From: Cunninghamia lanceolata
Lineage: Eukaryota; Streptophyta; Pinopsida; Cupressales; Cupressaceae
NCBI GenBank assembly: GCA_027924645.1
Contig: BSBN01000888.1
Coordinates: forward strand, 16,189,001-16,253,000
Length of the DNA: 64,000 bases
Direction: 5' to 3'
Shown here: positions 1 through 11,734 of the stretch, one piece after another
How positions within the stretch are numbered: the stretch's first letter is position 1
How the letters are laid out: every line of letters starts with the position of its first letter
Position numbers and translations under genes: made by a program
Notes under the pieces: generated by a model
Database searches by the model: none
Told to the model about the DNA's origin: nothing
The model's input: only the letters and a program-made list of their open reading frames with translations

Positions 1-505
1 CAATATTGAAAGCATTAAAGCCATCTATTAGGTCCCTAATCATGTGTTGATAGGACCTCATTCTTACTTTTTTGGCTATTGCTTTCTCTCTAACTTGTTT
101 TACTACCAGTTTTGAGTCTCCTCCCACTATCAAATTCTTAATTCCCTTTTTCTTGGCCAACATGAGTCCATGCACCAAAGATTCATATTCAACATCATTA
201 TTGGTACAAGTGAACTAAAAGCGAATGGCTCTTAGAATTTTCTCACCATTTGGTGCAATAAGACAAATACCTGCTCTAGGACCATTCTTTCTCCTAGCCC
301 CATCAAAATTTAAGGTCCAGATTTCTGAGTTTCCTTTAGATTATCTACTTTTTGATACTTCTTTCCTTATAATATTTGGGATTTCTTGGTCTTCTTCAAA
401 AATAACATAAGTGCGTAGACCAGTAGAGTCATAGTTTCCATAAGGATCACTTTGCATCATGGTCAACAACTAATTGTTCTCTTCTGCTTATTGGTCATGT
501 TTAGT
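1..505 (-). pseudogene. Plant-type RNase H domain of Ty3/gypsy element, directly after protease
   Basis: Read on the minus strand, this stretch continues the protease frame that ends at 506, with in-frame stops. A linker with QSDPYGNYDSTGLRT is followed by an RNase H fold: LNFDGARRKNGPRAGI (first catalytic Asp), then CTNNDVEYESLVHGL (catalytic Glu) and GGDSKLVVKQV (third Asp). The TNN-EYE-L signature is that of the second, archaeal-like RNase H found in plant Tat-lineage Ty3 elements (family knowledge). Stops fall at three places in the linker, once before the domain and once just before the TNN motif. The domain runs off the left edge. No reverse transcriptase lies between protease and this domain. 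The domain call is firm; the lineage name is inference. Confidence 0.75.
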
Positions 506-1135
506 CTAGTCACCCAATTCTTCAACAAAGACTCTCTCCTCCTTATTCATCATGGCATGGGATGCTTCTATTTTTGGGGCTGGTTCATTAGTAATATGGT
601 CTTTGTATAATGGCTCAGACAATACTTTCATCTTTGTGCCATACTTGGTTCTTAAGATTAGGTGTGACCAATCAAATGACATGTAACCTCCTATTTTGGC
701 TGTGAAATCTTTGGACAAGTATAAACCAAACACAAGGGGAATATCTATGACTACCACATCCTGATTGACAATTATATTGGGACAAGTATATAATTGCAAC
801 ATAAGTTGTTTGTTTTTTCCTATAGTTTGAACATACTTCCCATCCATCTGCATGACCCCTCTAGTAAGTGACTCATACTTTATTTTTAAAGCATCTACTA
901 TCTTCTTTGGCATTACTGTAGTATTAGCTTTGGAATCTATCATTGCATTATGCAGTAATTTTTTTCCAATTATTAAAGTCAGATAAAATAGACCTGGTTT
1001 AGATTTACCTACCTTAGATGCATTTTTCAACAGAGCTATTGTTTGTAGAAGTATAGTATCTTTATGTTGGATTTTCCCTTTATCAATAGCTCCTTCTTTA
1101 GCACTAGTGTATTTAAAGGCCTCTTGACCTTGCAA
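506..1135 (-). pseudogene. Retropepsin-like protease domain of Ty3/gypsy element
   Basis: A 209-codon open stretch in the same frame as the gag remnant upstream (right) and the RNase H downstream (left). Retropepsin features: IIGKKLLHNAMIDSKANTTV, where the family has D-[ST]-G and this copy reads D-S-K, so the active-site Gly is lost; then the hydrophobic strands and a late PLVFGLYLSKD segment. In the family this enzyme cuts the gag-pol polyprotein inside virus-like particles. The C-terminal part (RTKYGTKMKVLSEPLYKDHI) is the usual lead into the next pol domain. With the altered active site and flanking stops it cannot be functional. Confidence 0.7.
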
Positions 1136-1156
1136 AGCTTCTTGTAACAGTGTCTT

Positions 1157-2903
1157 CTACTCAGGAATAGCCAACATATCCCATATTGATACGTGTGCTT
1201 GAGTTCTTTTTAGTTGGTCCACCATGTTCACAGGTCCTAATACTTGTGTCTTTGGATGATAAGGGTACCTTGTCTTTTCTAGTACCTGACCCAAGGCTAC
1301 TTGATTCTGCACCGACTGAGGCACTTCTTTCCTAGAGACTGGATTGTGATGATTTTGAAATGGAGGAGTTCCAATAACCTCATTATTTGTGACTTCAGGT
1401 TGGTCCATCATTCTCCTCTTTGATCTGGTATAATAGTCTGACTGCACCAATGGTTTCTTTGAAGTGGATTCCTCATTCAAGAACACTGAATCTTTCTCTT
1501 CAATCCATGAAAATAGTGTATGTTCAGGAGCTATTTCCTCTTCTTGTTGTATAGACATCCCTTGCATCTGGGTGACCATTACTGCATTTTGGACACCAGG
1601 GGAATGATATGGTGGAGTACTAGATGTTGAGAATCCTCCTTCTAACCCTCTTTGTTCTTCTATCTTTTGCTGTAAATTGCCTCTCGGATAGTTTCTAGGC
1701 ATATGGGCATTGTTGTAGGGAAAGCAACAGGCATTTGTGTCTTCTGCTAAGTTATTTTGTCGTGGAACTATTTCTCTATTGGGATTATGAGGAACAATTT
1801 GTAGAGGTGTAGGGACTGAAACCAACTAGTTTGAAGGTTGAGGATTATTTTGCCTTTCAGGACCTTGATATTGATTTGGTTGAAAAGGGGGTCTATTTCC
1901 TTGGATACCTTGATAAGGAGGCTTTGAAAAGGGATTTTGTTGTCTCTTTAGGTTAATTATCTCATTTGAAAAGGTCCTTAGAATATTCTTGACGTCATCC
2001 ATTTCAGATGGTTGAGCATAGGTAGTTGCCTTAGCAGGTTGTTGAGGTACTGGGAATGAATACATGGACATAGGTGGAACTGCAAGACTAGGAGTTTCTT
2101 GTGGTAAAGGTAGGGAGATTTCTAGGAACATGGGAATAGGGGGCCTTGGGGTCAATTTTCTAGCATCTATCAAGTTATTTTCAGCGTTGACAGCCAACTC
2201 ATATGCTTCTAGCAGTGTTCGACCTCCTAAGGACTAAATCATTAATGATATATCAAAATTAAAAGCTTTGAGGTAGAACACAATAGCCATACTTGATAAT
2301 GGTCTTACTGTAGCAGGAATTCTATCCCATATCTTTTGAAATCTTGAGTTAAAATTAGTCATGGCTTCTTGTAGTGCCCTTTTGATAGTGATTATTTGTT
2401 GCAACAGAGAAGATTTATCACCTCTCTTCAAATCTTGCAAAGAAAGCATCACCAAGCTGATCCCATGTAGATATTGTATTTGGAGTGAGAGATCTATACC
2501 AATCTAGAGCATTTCCTTTGAAAGAAGCTGCTAGCAATTTTATTACCACATTTTGTTTAGTAATAACATGTACTGGACACACATCAGATACATCTTGTAG
2601 AGGTTCCCCAGGTGTCTTGAAATCTTCTCCACTAAACATAGGTAGAGCCTTCAAAGCATTGGCTGGAATAGGATCCCAAATGGTTGGTGGTACTGGGAGG
2701 ATGAGAGGATTGCCGGTGTTCTAATTTGCATAGTTCCTTGGAGGTATAGGTGCTCCCATATTTGTTCTTTTTGTTATTACAACTTGATTCACTCTTCTCC
2801 TTGGAGTAGTTACTAATGGTGGTAAAAGAATACCCAGATTAGTAGTAGACTGAGCTCTTGTCATAGGTCCATAGCTCTCACTCCTTGTCACTCTCTATCT
2901 CAT
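1157..2903 (-). pseudogene. Gag of minus-strand Ty3/gypsy element, decayed
   Basis: The likely start is ATG at 2903 or 2864. The N-terminus reads MTRAQ, then NTGNPLILPVPPTIWDPIPA, MFSGEDFKTPGEPL, and KGNALDWYRSLTPNTISTW, the retrotransposon gag capsid signature. A frameshift near 2420-2455 moves the rest into the frame shared by protease and RNase H; this covers a Pro/Gln-rich stretch (1826-2197) and a polar stretch (1157-1825). No CCHC zinc knuckle is visible. Gag normally forms the particle that packages element RNA. A stop interrupts the N-terminus (YAN-stop-NTGN) and others separate the blocks. Confidence 0.75.
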
Positions 2904-2929
2904 AAGATCTTGATAGGAACTTCAAGAAA

Positions 2930-2948
2930 GGTCCCACTGGGCATGCCA
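2930..2948 (-). promoter_or_regulatory. Putative primer-binding site
   Basis: On the minus strand a segment beginning TGGCATGCCCAGTGGGAC lies between the LTR and the gag start. It starts with TGG, as tRNA-primed sites do, and closely resembles the segment after the LTR at 62171 (TGGCACACTCGGTGGGAC). The priming tRNA was not identified. Confidence 0.5.
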
Positions 2949-2956
2949 AAAATAGT

Positions 2957-4300
2957 TGATGTATAAAATTGCACAAGTTCCAATACCAACATGGGAAGTT
3001 TCTGATGCAGAGGCATCCACACTAAAACCTTGACATACAGCATGTATGTCTACAACCCATCATCATCATCATATTTCCCTTAACACTGTCAGCATCATCA
3101 TATTTTCTTTGCCGACCGATATCCTCCTACAGACAAACCTTCGACCTTTCGCCTGTCAGCAGCATCATCATATCCGGCTATCGGCAGCATCATCATATTT
3201 GGCAAGCGCAAACATCCTCCTGACGATCACTATTCATCTTACCGCCAACCTCTATCTTCATCATCATGATGTTCAACATCATGTTCATCAGCAGGATATA
3301 GAACATCCGGTTCCTCCCATATATCTTGATGACGACAATCTCATGCACCTTTCCTTCGATGCTTACATCACCCCGATATCCTGATGACGATTATCCTGAT
3401 GACGATGACGTCACATGCAGCTCCTTCAATATCCTGCTGCCCGATATCCTGATGACGATTATCCTGATGACGATGACGTCACATGCAGTTCCTTCAATAT
3501 CTTGCTGTCAGCCAAACTTAACATTATCAGCCCACGATGGTTTTATCAACCTGATCTTCTACCTTATGCCGATACGCTCCTCCTCGGCAACACCTGATGA
3601 TGATCACCCCAATGCACATTCACCTTATGCAAACGATTGCATCATGCTCATCTCCATCTACTCGGATGACGCCCGAAGTAACTGCAGGATATACACCGAA
3701 ATATCCTGATGATGCCGTTGCGATGGATTTTCCAACCTTAGCAAATTTTCAATCCGCCGAACCTCCTGAGGTGACCCGATCCGTTTCCTGGACAACTTTC
3801 CAGACTTGAACTACCAGCATGACCTAGCACATACCCATGCTAGGGTTCTCAACACCTCTCGATGACGATCCTGCACACCTGCATGCAAACAAACACAAAA
3901 TGCAGACTAAACCCTAAACTACTGTACATAGCCATTCCACCGATTCGACGAATCAACCGGTGGAATGGATCAGCAAATCCACGAAACCACCAAAACAGCA
4001 AATCGATCACACAATGGAATCCAAAACAGAAAATTGACACAACAGGATCTCTTTATTGATTTCAAAAGATGCAAATACAATACTCAGTCTCTCTCTGCAA
4101 TCTAACTCCTCTGCTCAATGTCTAAAACCAACCGATCCTCATGCATATATAGGACCTCTTGCGAGTACTACCACTCGATTCCCAGCAGCTGGGAGCTTCC
4201 AAGCGGCTGGGAGGATCCAACCGGACATACAGCATAACAGCTGTCCAAACAAACTATCTAAAAATAGTAAAGTATGGTCAACATGACCTTATTACATGCA
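2957..4300 (-). repeat. 5' LTR of minus-strand Ty3 element (outer boundary uncertain)
   Basis: The plus-strand sequence begins TGATGTATAAAATT next to the PBS-like site, as the end of an LTR should. On the minus strand there is a TATA box (4146-4151) and, about 90 bp downstream, an AATAAA signal (4052-4057), which is the usual U3-R layout. The region also holds CATCATCATAT runs (3058-3210) and a 68-bp tandem duplication (3373-3508). The partner LTR would lie left of the window, so the right boundary near 4300 is a guess. Confidence 0.5.
3373..3508. repeat. 68-bp tandem duplication containing TGACGTCA
   Basis: Two nearly identical 68-bp units, 3373-3440 and 3441-3508. Each contains two copies of a 15-bp subunit (CCTGATGACGATTAT-like) and the palindrome TGACGTCA, the core bound by bZIP factors of the CRE/as-1 type (family knowledge). 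A regulatory role is inference. The Asp-rich peptide that can be read across it is a by-product of the repeat. Confidence 0.75.
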
Positions 4301-6010
4301 TTGGTCTTATAAGACCTTCTTGGAAACATTAACAAGACTCAAAACAAACTAACTACCTCATGGAGGCCAGCTGTCAGGTAGGTGCTCCTGCACCAGTTTC
4401 AAGCATGTGAGACTTGCTACTAGAAACAACCTCTAAATTTTAAAGAAGCTGGCTCTTCCTATTTCAAACAGATTTTGAGTAAAGGGAAAAAGATAAACAG
4501 GATTATAGATACAATAAGAAAATCTAATTTATGGTGATGTGCCTAAGTAAAAAGCACTCCTTCAATTCAAGCGTAATGAAACTATTCTCAAGATACAGTT
4601 ATATTAAAGAGCAGATACTGCATGATCAACATAAATAGATATAATGAATATTATCAAAGGCTTATAACCAGATGACTTTGTAAAGACACAGATGATATCA
4701 ACCAAGGCACATAATAGAGTTCTTATTAATTCTAGCAACATAAAAGGCACAAAAACGTGCACAGATATATCAACTTTCTTATCAAGAATAACAAAATAAA
4801 GCCAAAATGATATAAACTAGTCCCAACAAAGTCTCTGAATCCTCTATTAGATTTCTACTTGAAAACTTATTCTAAAAAGTAAAGATGGTCCCTATTCAAT
4901 TACAAATTCCACATATTTATAATCAAAGACTAAACCCAAGATTGCCTACAACAACTCAAATCATCAACAACCAAACAGAACTAAAGATTACTGAAAGTCA
5001 TTACGTTCTTCTAAAACTGTAAGGACCATTCCTCTTGCGCACTCATTGGCTGGAATAATATTATGTGGCACACTAATTTGTATAAGACACATGGCAACAC
5101 CTGCGCACCTAAGGCTCAAAAGAAATCTTGACAGATGGCAGCATCCACATATAATTAGAAACTCTTTTGCCGTCAAAGAAATTCACAAGAAATAGCCACC
5201 TATGGCACTCCATAGTCTCCAAAATGATATGTGTCTTGCCTTGCCAAGCATTTAAAAATTGTATCTTTATACCTGGGCGCCTTTTGTTGTGACATCTATC
5301 ACAACCCACTTCACTTAGAAACTGAGACACAATATCAATGGGACCACTGTATTCATAACTCATTACCCACACAGGGAATAAAACTGGGACAGATGACGAC
5401 ACCTGCAACAAACAAACTAACATGTGGCATCATTCGCGACATAGTTGAAACTAATGAAACTTTAGAAGGAACCTTCAAAAGCTGACACTTGTCGCATTCC
5501 AATGCAACTGTGAATTAACATGTTTCTGCTACAAGAAGATTATGAATAAAGTAACCCTTTCTCTGCTATCGCCACATGGCACACTCTACAAGCTTGAAAC
5601 TATCTTTGAATTGTGGCCCACCATATATACGCTGATATCAACATAAATTCTAAAAAGGGACATGCAGCATCATTCGCATTAAACTCAAAAGGACACATGG
5701 CATCAACCGCCAACATATAGCAAGAAAATAAACATTTTGAGATTGCTTCTGCTAGTAACACATGGGGCCTTTCACAAGCTTGAAACAAAATGTATCAAAA
5801 GATGTTACCCAATACGTGGCACACTATGCAGCAAACTTGCTGCTTGTTCCATTGTTGTGGCTTTGACACTTGGCGGGACCCACATACAAAAACATAGAGA
5901 CATGAATAAAATAGGCCACTGTAACTTTAATCGTAACACTGCCAAAATTGAAACAAAATGTAGAGTTACTCTACACAAATTATTAACAAAGCGGCAGGAC
6001 AAAAAAATAA
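4300..6010. other. No gene seen; AT-rich, weakly repetitive
   Basis: About 1.7 kb without convincing coding sequence. From about 5040 to 5870 short phrases such as ACATGGCAC, ATGTGGCATCATTCGC and CACAAGCTTGAAAC recur irregularly, suggesting an old diverged repeat. It may include the leader of the gag that starts near 6011. Short open frames here have no recognisable domain. Confidence 0.4.
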
Positions 6011-7020
6011 GACATTTTCCTGGGAGATATATGCATTTATCCATTTGACAAGTCACTTCATATGGCACCTTTTCCGCCACATTTTGAAATTCCATAATTT
6101 GACAAATACAAAGGGAAAGGAAATCTGGATGACCATCTTAGAGCATTCTATGTTGCATGTCTTGATCTCGCTCAAGATGATAGATATCTCTTGAGACTAT
6201 TTGCTTGAATCTTAGTGGGGCAAGCTTTTGAATGGTTCTCTCACTTACCTTCAGGAATTAAGACTTTTGCGGAACTAGCAAACAAATTTTGATCCCGTTT
6301 TTCTTTTAACATTGAACATGAAGTGAACATGAATGACCTTGTCAATAATAAACAATGCAATGGTGAAGCTTTTTCCTCATTCACATAACAATGGCGTAAC
6401 ATGGCTAGTAAACTATTGTGGCAAATACCTGAGAAATAACAGCTTGATATCTTTGTCCAAAATCTCCATCCCAAGCTGTCATTCCAACTACAATTGTAAA
6501 GTGCTAGCACCTTTGACAAACTTATATCTAAAGGAACCACCATCGAATGTACTTTAATTTCTAAAGGCACTATGAAGATTTTCAGAGACAACAAAGACAA
6601 TCCTTAATCGTCGAATGATACATCCTGCTTTTGGAACAAAAACAAGAATGTTGTTAATGATGATGTTGTAGACACAAAGAACATCCAAATAGTAAAATCT
6701 CCTATCAACATTGAAGCCGTATCCACAACAAATCAAACTTTTCAATGAACCCGACAAAGACAAACTTTAAATCTTCGATGGCCATTTACTCCCTTTGGGG
6801 AACCCATGGAGGTTGTTTTTCATAAACTTCTCCAAGTAGGAGATATCATATTGCCTGAAGCACCACCCAACAGTGAACCGGTCTTCAAAGCTCTTTAGTA
6901 CAAAGAAAATGAATATTGTGAATATCATAGGGTCAAAGGACACAAAACCAATGGCTGCATGTGCTTAAAACATGTCATTCAAAATTGCATTGATCAAGGC
7001 CTAATTAATATCACACCACC
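6011..7020 (+). pseudogene. Gag of plus-strand Ty3/gypsy element, decayed
   Basis: One frame with many stops reads DKSLHMAPFPPHFEIP, then FDKYKGKGNLDDHLRAFYVA, LLRLFA, QAFEWFSHLPSGIKTF and ELANKF, a textbook Ty3 gag capsid block. Farther on, about 6910-7000, YCEYHRVKGHKTNGC matches the gag C-terminal zinc-binding region of plant Ty3 elements. Stops stand where Gln, Trp or Arg are expected (for example FEIP-stop-FDKY). Gag would form the particle; this copy cannot. The protease follows at 7420. Confidence 0.75.
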
Positions 7021-7419
7021 AGCGTCACAATAGGCTCATCAACTAACATCGAACTATGACCTAGATGCTTTCAAGAATCCACTTCCATCTCATGATAAGA
7101 CAAGTAACCCCCATACTGGGAATGCCATTCATTATAACTATGAATCATCCATAATTGGCCACATTGACCATGCTCACATTTCTACCATTACAATCCAAGG
7201 CAAAGCACCCAATTGCGATGTAACTTGTTACCATTTAGGGGGCACCTGACCATCTTCTAGCTATAATATCTTGATCACCTTAGAAAAATACCTACACATA
7301 TTTCCATCCTAGAATTGCTTTGCATATCTTCTATCCACAATTCTATCCTTGACAAAGCATTGCAAGAATCTTCGATGCCAAACGATATTGATACCACACA
7401 ATTTCAATCTATGGTAGCT

Positions 7420-8880
7420 AGCATTGCAACCCCTCACCATCTCACTTTCTGTAACAAAGGTCTTTGATCATCCATCCACCCATCACATAATGAAGCCCTC
7501 CACATAGAAGTGTTTGTAAACCAACTTCGTATCAAATGAATCTTAGTGGATGGTGGAGCTGGTCTTAATATATGTTCCTTAAAACTAATAAAACAATTGG
7601 GATATTCTGAGAAAGACGTTGACACTTCCAAGGTTATTACTATCAAAGCATATGATGATGCTGAGAGAGATATTGAAGGAATTATCCATTTGCCTATCTA
7701 AGTTGGCCCTGTCACTACCGACACCCATTGTCAAGTCCTTGATATTGACCTTCCATATAACATCATCCTTGGTCATCCATGGATCCATGCCCTCAAAGCA
7801 GTTCCTTCCACATACCATCAATGCCTCAAGTTTGCTCACAACGGTGTTGAAGTCATTATCTATGCTGATCCTAATCCATTCGAGTTCTATCATGCTTTTG
7901 AAGCTAAATATCAAAGACCTAACCGCATCCCCATCAACATCGAAGCTTAACCATCTTCAACCTATGTTGATCCATCTGCTTTACTCAAGCCACCATCTAG
8001 CAAAGCCACTCTAAACCTCTATATCAAGTACACTGAACATGGTCCAGGTGAATACACATTGCAAGCCTCTTCATCTACATCCATCTCTGATATAGAAGTT
8101 GGGCCTTCTTTGGTAGGAGAGACTTCTAACTCTGATACCATTGACAACTCCTCCCTTCATATCACTGACATTTTTCAAGAAAACTCCATCTTCATGATTT
8201 CTACCACCTCTTCATTTCCATCTAATGATGAACTCAAGTCTAGCTCCCAAAACACTTCTAGTCCCATTGTTGATCGCATGGTTCCACAAGGTAAAGATGT
8301 TGGTCACTCCTCCATCCATTCTAAATCCACCATTTCCCATCAAAAACTCCATTCTAAAACCCAAAAGCATGTAACCATACATCTTCCACCATCCAACTTA
8401 CCCCCGCTTCTCCCAACTCCTAAACATACACCATCAACTTTATCTCTCTATCTTCCACTTGCACCATCTTATAACTTGTAAAAGCATGTGATCGTACACC
8501 TCCTGCCATCCAATTTACCTCCACTCCTTCCAACTCCAAATATCCCTCCATTTTCCTTGTCTCCATTGTTACCAACACCTAATTATCCATTTATTCACAA
8601 GCACCCTTCTAATACCAATGATGGCTAGCAAATGCACATGTTGTCTAAACATAAAGCTTCCACTAATTCCGCCAACTCTGCTTCCATCAAATCCATGGGA
8701 TTCAAACATAAACATTTGGATGCCTCTACCTCTAAAGCTAAAAGTCCTCTCAAAATTTCTAAATATCCTTATGCCTTAAGGCATCAAAGAAAATAATCAA
8801 ATCAAAATCCATCTAAAGAGCCATCTAAGCTTATAACTCCACAAGAAGAGTCCAAGACCAAAATGGTCTGGGTTTCTCAG
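7420..8880 (+). pseudogene. Retropepsin-like protease plus Ser/Pro/Thr-rich linker of Ty3 element
   Basis: The frame runs through NEALHIEVFVNQLRIK, ILVDGGAGLNICS (the active-site block, reading D-G-G where D-[ST]-G is usual), and [17 protein letters not shown], the second conserved block of plant Ty3 proteases. From about 7950 it becomes a low-complexity Ser/Thr/Pro/His-rich linker with repeated LPPSNLPPLLPTP phrases (about 8390 and 8500). Only scattered stops occur, notably after YNL near 8479. No reverse transcriptase follows, so the element was deleted or non-autonomous. Confidence 0.7.
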
Positions 8881-9423
8881 CAAACAAGCAAGCAAGCCAA
8901 TTGAGATATCCTTATCTATATTTCAAGAATCCCAACCATTTTCTTCCATTTTTATCCCATTCCATTTCACTTTCCCACAAACAAAGAAAAAATCATGAAA
9001 ATACTAAGTCTTTGTGGGTTCTCAAATCACTCCATTATCCATCTCATAAGCAAGCATCTCCTTCACTTCCTACACTGCCCTTTCTATCTAAAGCTTTAAT
9101 GTTTAGTGGTATATGCAGCCATTGATCATGATTTCCTTTCATTCCACAACATTTCCATACACCTCCATTAACCTAGTTTTTATCCATTATCCTACATATC
9201 TCCCCAATCATCTTCCTATGGTCCATGCTTTTGCATAAGTCGTTCAACTATCCATCCTTGCATGAACCTTCCATAATCCACTTCATAATCCATCACTTTT
9301 CCTTGCAATCTCCTTTAACAACATCTATGAGCACTTTTGACATGGTCTGAGCAATGATATCCATCTCCAATGGGACTACCAACATCCATCGAGCTAGACA
9401 TTTGAGTCCCTCTTATCCATTAC

Positions 9424-9640
9424 CATGGTGAAAACCTAGCAAACAGGCACCATGTGTAATTGTCATGCACATCCCAATTCAAAAAAAAAAAAAAACCATC
9501 CAATAGTGAAAACCACCTTGTGGCTCTTTGGATGACAAAAAAAATAGTACAAGATAAATAATTCATCCTCTGGTGAAAACCTAGTAAATAGGCACCTTGG
9601 ATAAGTACCATAGTGAAAACCTAGCAAACAGGCGCTATGT
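9424..9640 (+). repeat. Three copies of a short motif in a Ty3 3' region
   Basis: The 20-mer GTGAAAACCTAGCAAACAGG or close variants occurs near 9427, 9571 and 9614, each followed by CACC or CGC. Between the first two copies is a 15-base A run (9481-9495). Spacing is irregular, so it is not a simple tandem array. Similar motifs occur in non-coding 3' parts of plant Ty3 elements (recollection, not checked). Confidence 0.45.
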
Positions 9641-11734
9641 GTAGAGACCAGATTCCATCATTTGCTTAGTTTGTTTGATCACAACTTCTTATAGAATTAT
9701 CCACCATTTTACCTACATAATCTACATCATTATCCATAATTCACCCTATACAAACGCTGTTAGCTCATTCTCCCTTATCCATCCATAATAAAAGTCTTCC
9801 TGCCTTGGCTTTGCCATGCTAGTTTTTTGTAGTTTGGACTTCATTGGGGTAAAGATATCATTTGGCATCGTAGCATATTATTTGCATAAAAGCATTCATC
9901 GCAGCATCTTCCTAATAACCATCATCCCACACTAGGGGCACTTATTGAGCCTTATGTGGAAGTGGATACCCACAGCTCTAGATCATAAACACAACAAACA
10001 CCCAATTTTAAACACAACAAACACCCAACTTTTAAACACAGCAAACATTCAACTTCAAACATGGCAAACATTTGAAACCAGGACCAATAGTTCAACAATC
10101 ACCCAACACAACCAAAATAGCAAAAAAAACACAAAAAAAATCAAATATCCCAAAAACATCCAAGCAATAAAGTTGACCTTTGACATCAACCATCAGCACA
10201 ATAAGCAAGAACTACAACACATATTTATTGTTCAAAGCCTTGGTCCCATGGGTATAGGGTATGTAGGCAATCTAAGATACGAATGAAGCACTCTGATTTA
10301 GGCAAAGATGATATCCCCCTTTCCCATTATCCATCTTTCATCTTTCTTCTAATCATCCCTTGATCTTTCATCTCCCTTTCTTCTATCTTTCATCACTTAC
10401 ATCATCAATAAACCTAGATCCCGTGGACACAAGGTATGTAGGCTGTTTGGAAAATGAAGGAAGTATCTAGTATACAAGCACAAATGATACACCCCATCTT
10501 CATCTTCCATCTTCTTCTCTTTTACCATCTCAAGAAAAAAGAAAACTATGTGTATTAGAGCAAGCTCAAACACCTTAACTAATCAACGATAATCTGAAAT
10601 CTATTTGTCCGCATCCCTTAAGCCAACATTTGCTATGGATTTTATCAACATCTCTAGCCTTCAACAGGCTATAGCTTTCCAGTCAACAAGGCACTAGCTT
10701 AAACCCATCCAAGAGCACTTAAATTTTGCAAGAGAACATGATGACAATATCTTTTTATTTTATCTTTTGTCCCTTTCCTACCCCTACTCAAGACTACCTT
10801 GATCTATCATACCTTGGTATGTTGCAATGAAGTATGGACTGGGCATGGTCATATTGCTTTTGTATGTTGTGTCTACTGAATGATCTTATTCTCTTCCTAT
10901 GTGTATTGGTATCTTGTATGTGTTGGGATTAGCATCTTACATATCAATATCCTAGCATTTGAGAAGCTAAATAGTCTCTTATGCATTTAGAGACTATTCT
11001 ATGTCAAGACTAGCTCCATACATATAACCAACGTGGTGTCACTATGTGTACTAGAGATAAGCCCAAACCATTGCTTGTCACATCAAAGTCCATCTTAGAA
11101 CACTAATTGCTATTCATATCTTGTGTATGTTGGCTCAACATCTTGACCTCATGCATTTAGACAAGATTGTAGTATGCTAGTTTTGCATTGGATATCTCGA
11201 CACCTTGGTCTTCTATACCCTAGTGCTTACCATCCATATTCTAGATCAAAAATAAGGATTGCATTTCTTTACTTTTTTAGAAATTATTTTAAAAGCTGCC
11301 ATATCATTTATCCATTCCATCATATCTCTATATACTCCTCAACCAAGTTCAATCTTTCCCTCCATCTTCCTTGTCTGCGTTCCTTATCCTGCAAAACTAG
11401 TGTGTTAGACATTCATATGCCCATATCATTATCATTGCCATCTATATAGTTGCATTATCATAATAACATCATTACCATTTGCATATCCATATCATTTGCA
11501 TAAGCATCTATATAGATCATGAAAATAAAAAATGCCTAACTACCATAAGTGCATCCGTAATCATTACAACATCACATAGAACCAAATCCATCATATATAT
11601 ATATATATATATCACATGGGTCAATATATAAGTGTCTACAAATACAACATGGGCTATCCATAAGCCATCAAAGAGTGTATATACAAGCAGCTCATAGGCC
11701 TCATCATGATACAATACAACTACAACAAAACAAG
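9641..11734. other. No gene seen; old LTR-like sequence with small repeats
   Basis: No convincing coding sequence. A purine-rich ACTAGGGGCAC at about 9932 could be the polypurine end of the preceding element and the start of a 3' LTR. Four diverged units of about 22 bp (AAACACAACAAACACCCAA type) lie at 9987-10078. An (AT)n microsatellite sits at about 11593-11613. The rest is AT-rich without recognised features. Confidence 0.4.
9987..10078. repeat. Short tandem repeat, about 22 bp x 4
   Basis: Four head-to-tail diverged units of the form AAACACAACAAACACCCAA plus a few T. Units three and four carry more substitutions than the first two. Confidence 0.65.

Noticed and set aside
3046..3709. His-rich and Asp-rich open frames
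   Set aside because: They are translations of CATCAT and GATGACGAT repeats in an LTR, with no domain or codon pattern of a gene.
8059..8481. Independent Ser/Pro-rich secreted protein gene
   Set aside because: It is in frame with and downstream of the Ty3 protease, has no signal peptide, and is better read as the pol linker.
11593..11613. (AT)n run as a regulatory or structural element
   Set aside because: An ordinary microsatellite with nothing around it to suggest function.
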